Positions 18,338 through 22,062 of a stretch of DNA of 22,062 bases are shown piece after piece (position 1 is the stretch's first letter; each line of letters starts with the position of its first letter). Source of the stretch: a virus. The translations under genes were made by a program, and so were the position numbers. The notes beneath the pieces were generated by a model, which saw only the letters and a list, made by a program, of their open reading frames with translations, searched no databases and was not told the DNA's origin. Location of the stretch: positions 1 to 22,062 of IMG/VR virus record IMGVR_UViG_3300042261_001426; one strand, 5' to 3'.

Positions 18338-20845
18338 TTAGAAAAAATCTTCGAAGGTAGTTTTCTTTTCTATTTTCCAATTAATTGCATCAAAAATACT
18401 TTCCAAAGGACTCAAAAAAGTTTTTTCAAACTGAGTATCATAATCAATATACTCCTTTAAATAATTAAATTCTTCTGGTAAATAATCTTTAAATCCAAGA
18501 ATATTTTGTTTAGAAGGATTTGGAAGTTTCAAATATACAAATTTTATCTTATCTCCATCCTTGATCAATTCATATTTATCTTGAAGTTTTTTTGATTCAA
18601 TTAAAGAATTATAATTTAGTGCTGCTCTAACATGAATTGGAGTGCCAGTTTGGAGAACTCCATTTACATAAAAAAATTTAGTTATATCTGTAATGCCACG
18701 AGGGAAAGAAATATTCGTGATATCTTCATTATAAAAAATTTCTTTAAATTTCTTGATAAACTTTTGAGTTTCTTCTTCGTTAGATTCAAGAATTACCTTA
18801 ACAACTTCTTTAAGATAACCACGCACAATTTCTGGTGTAGAAGATCTAACTATTTCCAATCCTTTAACAATAAGTTTTGGTTCCTGATAAACCACTTTTT
18901 CTTTGCTCAGAACATTCATTGCGTATTTCTTTTTCGCAACAATAAAACCTCGTTTAACAATCATTTCTCGTTTGAAATGAATTTTATTCTGATAAAAGTT
19001 TACGTAATCAGAAAATTCTTCAAATACTTTTTGAAGTAAAGGATCAAATCTTTCTTTAGAAACTTTATCGATAAATGTGTTTATATTTTGATCTGATATT
19101 TTATATTTATTAATAATTTCTTTTAATTCAATAGCACAAGAATCTGTATCGGAAAAAACAGTATAATCCACATTATTTGTACCGACAATTTCGTTAACAT
19201 ATTTATTCAGGGCAAATTCTGCTGTTTGAACGACAGTTTGACCTGTTTGAGTAATAGCTTCTGCAATATCAATATTATTGTATCTGAAATATTCATTACA
19301 CATTGAGCCATAGAGTGAGTTCATCAAAATTTTAATAGCTTCCTGAAAAACATTATATTTTTTGACAAGATTTTCATCTCCTCCTTCATTTTCGAGTTTA
19401 AACATCAAATTTTTATACGAACTTCTCTCGTCAAATAATTTCTGAATAAGGTCTACAATAAGTCCTCTTTTATTTCTATTAAACAATGCTCCATTAGACG
19501 CTATTGCATAATTTTTTTCTTTAATATAAGAATTATCAAACTTTTTCTCCAAAATATCAATCTCATTCACATCAATTTTACCAACGAATGTTTCAGGACT
19601 AATATTTAAGCTCAACATAACACAAGGATAAAGAGATGTTGCGTCAAATGTTACTGTAGATTCTACAAAACCAATTTTTGGGTCTTTTACTCTACCACCA
19701 ACGTTTGATCTATCCTTTTCTGCAAATTGTCTTCTTGGAATGGCAATACCATTATCGTAAAGATAATTATATATCATGACATCCCATACTCTAACAGGAC
19801 TAAATACATCCTCATAATTGACCTTTGCAATATAAGCAACCCGAATAATAAGTTCCAACAATTTTAGTTTATCTTCTAATTTATCAAGAAGAACTGTATC
19901 CTTGATATTATAATCAATAAATTTTTCCCAATTGTTTTTATATAAATCATGAAGACTTTTATATTCACTATAATCCAACTTTTTTTCGTCCAATTCTATA
20001 TGAGATATATTATTCAGACTATATGATTCTCTTGTCACATACGTAAATTTCCTATATGCTTCCATCCAATCGATCATAGCAACGCCATAAATCTGATATG
20101 TAGTAATTTTTGCTCCACCAAGAAATTTATTTGCCTTCTGAATCTTTCTTGGACTCAAACCAAAAGGACTGAGCTTTTTCAGCCAATCTTTTTTATACTC
20201 ATTTTCTGTTCTGGATATAATATACGCCCAATCAAACGCATTAGAATTATATCCAGAAAAAATATCTGGCTTTTCTTCATGAACAAAATCAAAAAAACGT
20301 TTCAATAGATTTTGTTCTGTTTCACAATACACATATTTTTTGTCTGAATGAACTTCAGAAAAATTGTCATATTGTTTTAAACCAAAAGTTGTATATGTTC
20401 TGTGAGAACCAACTCTTATAGACGCAGTAATAGCAAGAATTTTTTGTTTCGGATTATCTACTTTAGGAAACTGATCTGACTCTGTTTCAATATCGATAAA
20501 AAGAATTTTTATTTTATTCTGATCATATTCTACTTCTTCCCTAAAAGTTTCCGTGACAAATTGGTATGCAAAATCATTTCTGTCTACTGTATGTTCGGAA
20601 AATCCAATCCCATGAGCACGATTCCTCCGTGAAGATATAAATTCTCCTAATTGATCTGTAGAATCAAAATATTTCTTTTTTACATTTTGATTTTGATTAA
20701 ATAATGTCTTGAAATCTGTTTCTTCCGATGTTTCTTCGAAAACATAGGGAGAATAAGAACGACTCCCTATAATTTGGGAGCCGTTGTCATCATAACCTTT
20801 GAAAAATATTTTGTTGTCTTTAAAAATTACGTTTGTGTAAAACAT
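18338..20845 (-). CDS. DNA polymerase, family B (T4 gp43-like)
   Basis: Replicative DNA polymerase of 835 residues. The 3'-5' exonuclease motifs are FIDIETESD (Asp118, Glu120), FSGYNSNAFDW (197-207) and DYNIKDTVLLD (311-321). The polymerase motifs are TFDATSLYP (A, Asp401), KILMNSLYG (B, 505-513) and FSDTDS (C, 564-569). All catalytic residues are present and no intein or frameshift is seen. The length is slightly below T4 gp43. Its ATG follows the TAG of the small upstream gene directly, with GAGGT as a possible Shine-Dalgarno inside that gene's end. Confidence 0.96.
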   Translation of the reverse strand: MFYTNVIFKDNKIFFKGYDDNGSQIIGSRSYSPYVFEETSEETDFKTLFNQNQNVKKKYFDSTDQLGEFISSRRNRAHGIGFSEHTVDRNDFAYQFVTETFREEVEYDQNKIKILFIDIETESDQFPKVDNPKQKILAITASIRVGSHRTYTTFGLKQYDNFSEVHSDKKYVYCETEQNLLKRFFDFVHEEKPDIFSGYNSNAFDWAYIISRTENEYKKDWLKKLSPFGLSPRKIQKANKFLGGAKITTYQIYGVAMIDWMEAYRKFTYVTRESYSLNNISHIELDEKKLDYSEYKSLHDLYKNNWEKFIDYNIKDTVLLDKLEDKLKLLELIIRVAYIAKVNYEDVFSPVRVWDVMIYNYLYDNGIAIPRRQFAEKDRSNVGGRVKDPKIGFVESTVTFDATSLYPCVMLSLNISPETFVGKIDVNEIDILEKKFDNSYIKEKNYAIASNGALFNRNKRGLIVDLIQKLFDERSSYKNLMFKLENEGGDENLVKKYNVFQEAIKILMNSLYGSMCNEYFRYNNIDIAEAITQTGQTVVQTAEFALNKYVNEIVGTNNVDYTVFSDTDSCAIELKEIINKYKISDQNINTFIDKVSKERFDPLLQKVFEEFSDYVNFYQNKIHFKREMIVKRGFIVAKKKYAMNVLSKEKVVYQEPKLIVKGLEIVRSSTPEIVRGYLKEVVKVILESNEEETQKFIKKFKEIFYNEDITNISFPRGITDITKFFYVNGVLQTGTPIHVRAALNYNSLIESKKLQDKYELIKDGDKIKFVYLKLPNPSKQNILGFKDYLPEEFNYLKEYIDYDTQFEKTFLSPLESIFDAINWKIEKKTTFEDFF

Positions 20846-21055
20846 CTAAACCTCTGTTTCTTCTATTATTTCTTCTTCATCAAGATAATCAATTTTCTGC
20901 GGTTTCGCAATAGGATTCACATCAATAATGTATCTTTGTTTACTTTCATCAAAAATTATTTTAAAATCTTTATGAATTTCTTTATTAGAAACCATTTTTC
21001 GAAGATTTTTCCAAATAATATATTTTGTGTATAATCTATTAAATAATTTGATCAT
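20846..21055 (-). CDS. small hypothetical protein between exonuclease and polymerase
   Basis: A 69-residue protein with a basic, aromatic N-terminal half (MIKLFNRLYTKYIIWKNLRK) and a very acidic tail (DYLDEEEIIEETEV). No family is recognised. The start overlaps the end of the exonuclease gene by 4 bases and its TAG directly precedes the polymerase ATG, so the three genes form one coupled unit. A polymerase-associated role is possible from context only. Confidence 0.68.
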   Translation of the reverse strand: MIKLFNRLYTKYIIWKNLRKMVSNKEIHKDFKIIFDESKQRYIIDVNPIAKPQKIDYLDEEEIIEETEV

Positions 21056-21981
21056 ATTGATGGTTTTATATTTTCTCTATTCAAAAGGATGTTAACTCTT
21101 CCCCTAAACCATTTGCCACATGAATTACATTGATAAGTTTCAAACAGAGAAACATTTGTTGGAAATAATTTATCTGTTTTAGAAATATCATCACTTGCGC
21201 AACAAGGGCAAAGAATATCAAAACTTTCATTATTATAAACCTGAAGATTTGGATGTGATTTATCCCAAGGTCTTAGTTTTATATAAAGTTGCTCTAATAT
21301 AACAGAATCTTGAATATTGTATTCAATCATTTTTTGCATAGATTCTTCATCACCGAACATATATCCTCGCCAAAGTTTGAATCCACCAGTTTCCAATTTT
21401 GTATCCAAACCAAGATATTCACACAATGAAGCCAACTTATTAGAAGGAAATTTGAAAAACTTTCTTGCTATTAAAAGTGTGTCCATAATTCTGAATGGAG
21501 AAGGAGGAGTAAACCCATGATAAATCATTCTCGTGTTTATAATTTTTATATCAAACTCTCTCCCATTATGCCCAACAACCAAATCTGCTCTATCTAAAAG
21601 ATCATAAATTTCACCAACAATCCTTTTATCGTTTTCTTCCCTAACTTCTTCAAAAGATAATGCTCCAAACATCACATTATCATCATATAACCATTTTGCA
21701 GAATATGTTAAAATAAAAGATTCAGAGATAACTTGATCTTGCGAAATATTCACATCGTATCTTTTCCAAACCATAGCCAAAGATGGAGATGTCTCAATAT
21801 CTATAAATAAAATTTTAGCTTTATTTTTTATAGCATCATCTTCATTCGGTGTGCGCAAAAAATCTCCAACAGTGCTTTTCCTACTTTCCCTACCAAGAAT
21901 ATCTCTCGCTATTTTTCTATTACTATATCCATCCAAATGCATTTTTTTAATCGCATTTTTTTCATCGTTTGTTAATTTCAT
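21052..21981 (-). CDS. DEDD-type 3'-5' exonuclease with HTH and zinc ribbon
   Basis: A 309-residue protein separate from the polymerase but sharing the RNase H-like exonuclease fold: ILFIDIETSPS (Asp61, Glu63), VVGHNGREFDIKI and YNIQDSVILEQL give the DEDD acidic set. The N-terminus (NAIKKMHLDGYSNRKIARDI) looks like a helix-turn-helix. The C-terminus has a zinc ribbon, CPCCASDD and CNSCGKWF. I chose the ATG at 21979-21981 because the upstream gene ends at 21992 and the A-rich leader fits the window's style; an in-frame ATG at 22032 would overlap that gene. It probably trims DNA or RNA 3' ends in replication or repair. Confidence 0.85.
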   Translation of the reverse strand: MKLTNDEKNAIKKMHLDGYSNRKIARDILGRESRKSTVGDFLRTPNEDDAIKNKAKILFIDIETSPSLAMVWKRYDVNISQDQVISESFILTYSAKWLYDDNVMFGALSFEEVREENDKRIVGEIYDLLDRADLVVGHNGREFDIKIINTRMIYHGFTPPSPFRIMDTLLIARKFFKFPSNKLASLCEYLGLDTKLETGGFKLWRGYMFGDEESMQKMIEYNIQDSVILEQLYIKLRPWDKSHPNLQVYNNESFDILCPCCASDDISKTDKLFPTNVSLFETYQCNSCGKWFRGRVNILLNRENIKPSI

Positions 21982-21991
21982 TATTTTTAAA

Positions 21992-22062
21992 TTAAATATT
22001 TTGGTCTTCATCAAATTCTTCTCTTCGACCACATTTAGGACAATAAAAAACAGTTTTTTTAT
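21992..22062 (-). CDS. C-terminal end of a zinc-ribbon protein
   Basis: Partial gene; the 5' part lies beyond the window. The visible C-terminus KKTVFYCPKCGRREEFDEDQ then NI and TAA contains half a zinc ribbon (CPKCG). It precedes the exonuclease by 10 bases. Nothing can be said of the rest. Confidence 0.6.
   Translation of the reverse strand, partial: KKTVFYCPKCGRREEFDEDQNI

Noticed and set aside
18632-19039. Long plus-strand ORF inside the polymerase
   Set aside because: Antisense shadow of a confirmed family B polymerase, rich in Phe/Asn as expected for AT-rich antisense.
21803-21812. Plus-strand TATAAATA as a late promoter
   Set aside because: It lies inside a minus-strand coding region with no plus-strand gene downstream; expected by chance in AT-rich DNA.
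1-22062. Stop-codon reassignment
   Set aside because: TAA, TAG and TGA all end confident genes, and none is seen inside conserved domains.
1-22062. CRISPR array
   Set aside because: No regularly spaced direct repeats; the repeated sequences are tRNA arms and promoter-like leaders.

Overview
The window looks like part of a large, AT-rich, T4-related tailed-phage genome. Every confidently called gene lies on the minus strand, in tight polycistronic runs with 1-20 nt overlaps. Phage hallmarks are a family B DNA polymerase with intact exonuclease and polymerase motifs, a T4-type ATP-dependent DNA ligase, a DRB0094-type RNA ligase, a phage tyrosyl-tRNA synthetase, a tRNA cluster and free-standing homing endonucleases. 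TAA, TAG and TGA all close genes, so the standard bacterial code fits. Some genes have good Shine-Dalgarno sequences, while many have only A-rich leaders. The host cannot be fixed from this.

Layout, left to right (reverse of transcription). Positions 1-404 are visibly GC-richer than the rest and hold a partial DUF1566-like gene and a small zinc-ribbon gene. Positions 417-5482 hold small accessory genes: three paralogues that share the N-terminal block IDVITNSSTE, a TnpB-type RuvC nuclease, a conserved T4-like-phage hypothetical, a DUF5662 protein and a membrane micropeptide. Positions 5487-11063 hold a truncated tyrosyl-tRNA synthetase, several small proteins, the DNA ligase, a calcineurin-like phosphoesterase, a zinc-ribbon protein and small membrane proteins. 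Positions 11063-13631 are a fractured RNA-ligase gene: N-extein plus IntN, then a free-standing Vsr-like endonuclease ORF, then IntC plus C-extein. Positions 13698-14837 hold membrane, lipoprotein and cysteine-rich small genes.

Positions 14893-18312 are a tRNA cluster. It opens with a promoter-like repeat at 18294-18308 and ends with an intrinsic terminator at 14893-14924. Recognisable tRNAs are Pro(TGG), Arg(TCT), Asn(GTT), Thr(TGT), Gln(TTG), Glu(TTC), Gly(TCC), Leu(TAG) and Ile(TAT), plus one Ser(TGA)-like gene and several degenerate or non-canonical ones. The architecture is odd. The Asn- and Gln-anticodon tRNAs carry long variable arms, while the Leu-anticodon tRNA has a short one. At 15511-15596 the 3' half of a tRNA precedes its 5' half, and the two can be joined into a full cloverleaf, which suggests a circularly permuted tRNA gene. 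Small genes, a structured inverted-repeat spacer and a homing endonuclease sit among the tRNAs. Positions 18338-22062 hold the DNA polymerase, a small protein, a separate DEDD-type exonuclease and the end of another zinc-ribbon gene.

How the parts may work together (inference): the polymerase, exonuclease and DNA ligase serve replication and repair; the tRNAs, synthetase and RNA ligase serve translation and RNA repair or splicing; the two homing endonucleases exploit the RNA-ligase intein and the tRNA cluster. Both endonuclease genes have a leader hairpin whose 5' arm holds a T4-late-promoter-like octamer, an arrangement known from T4 homing endonucleases.
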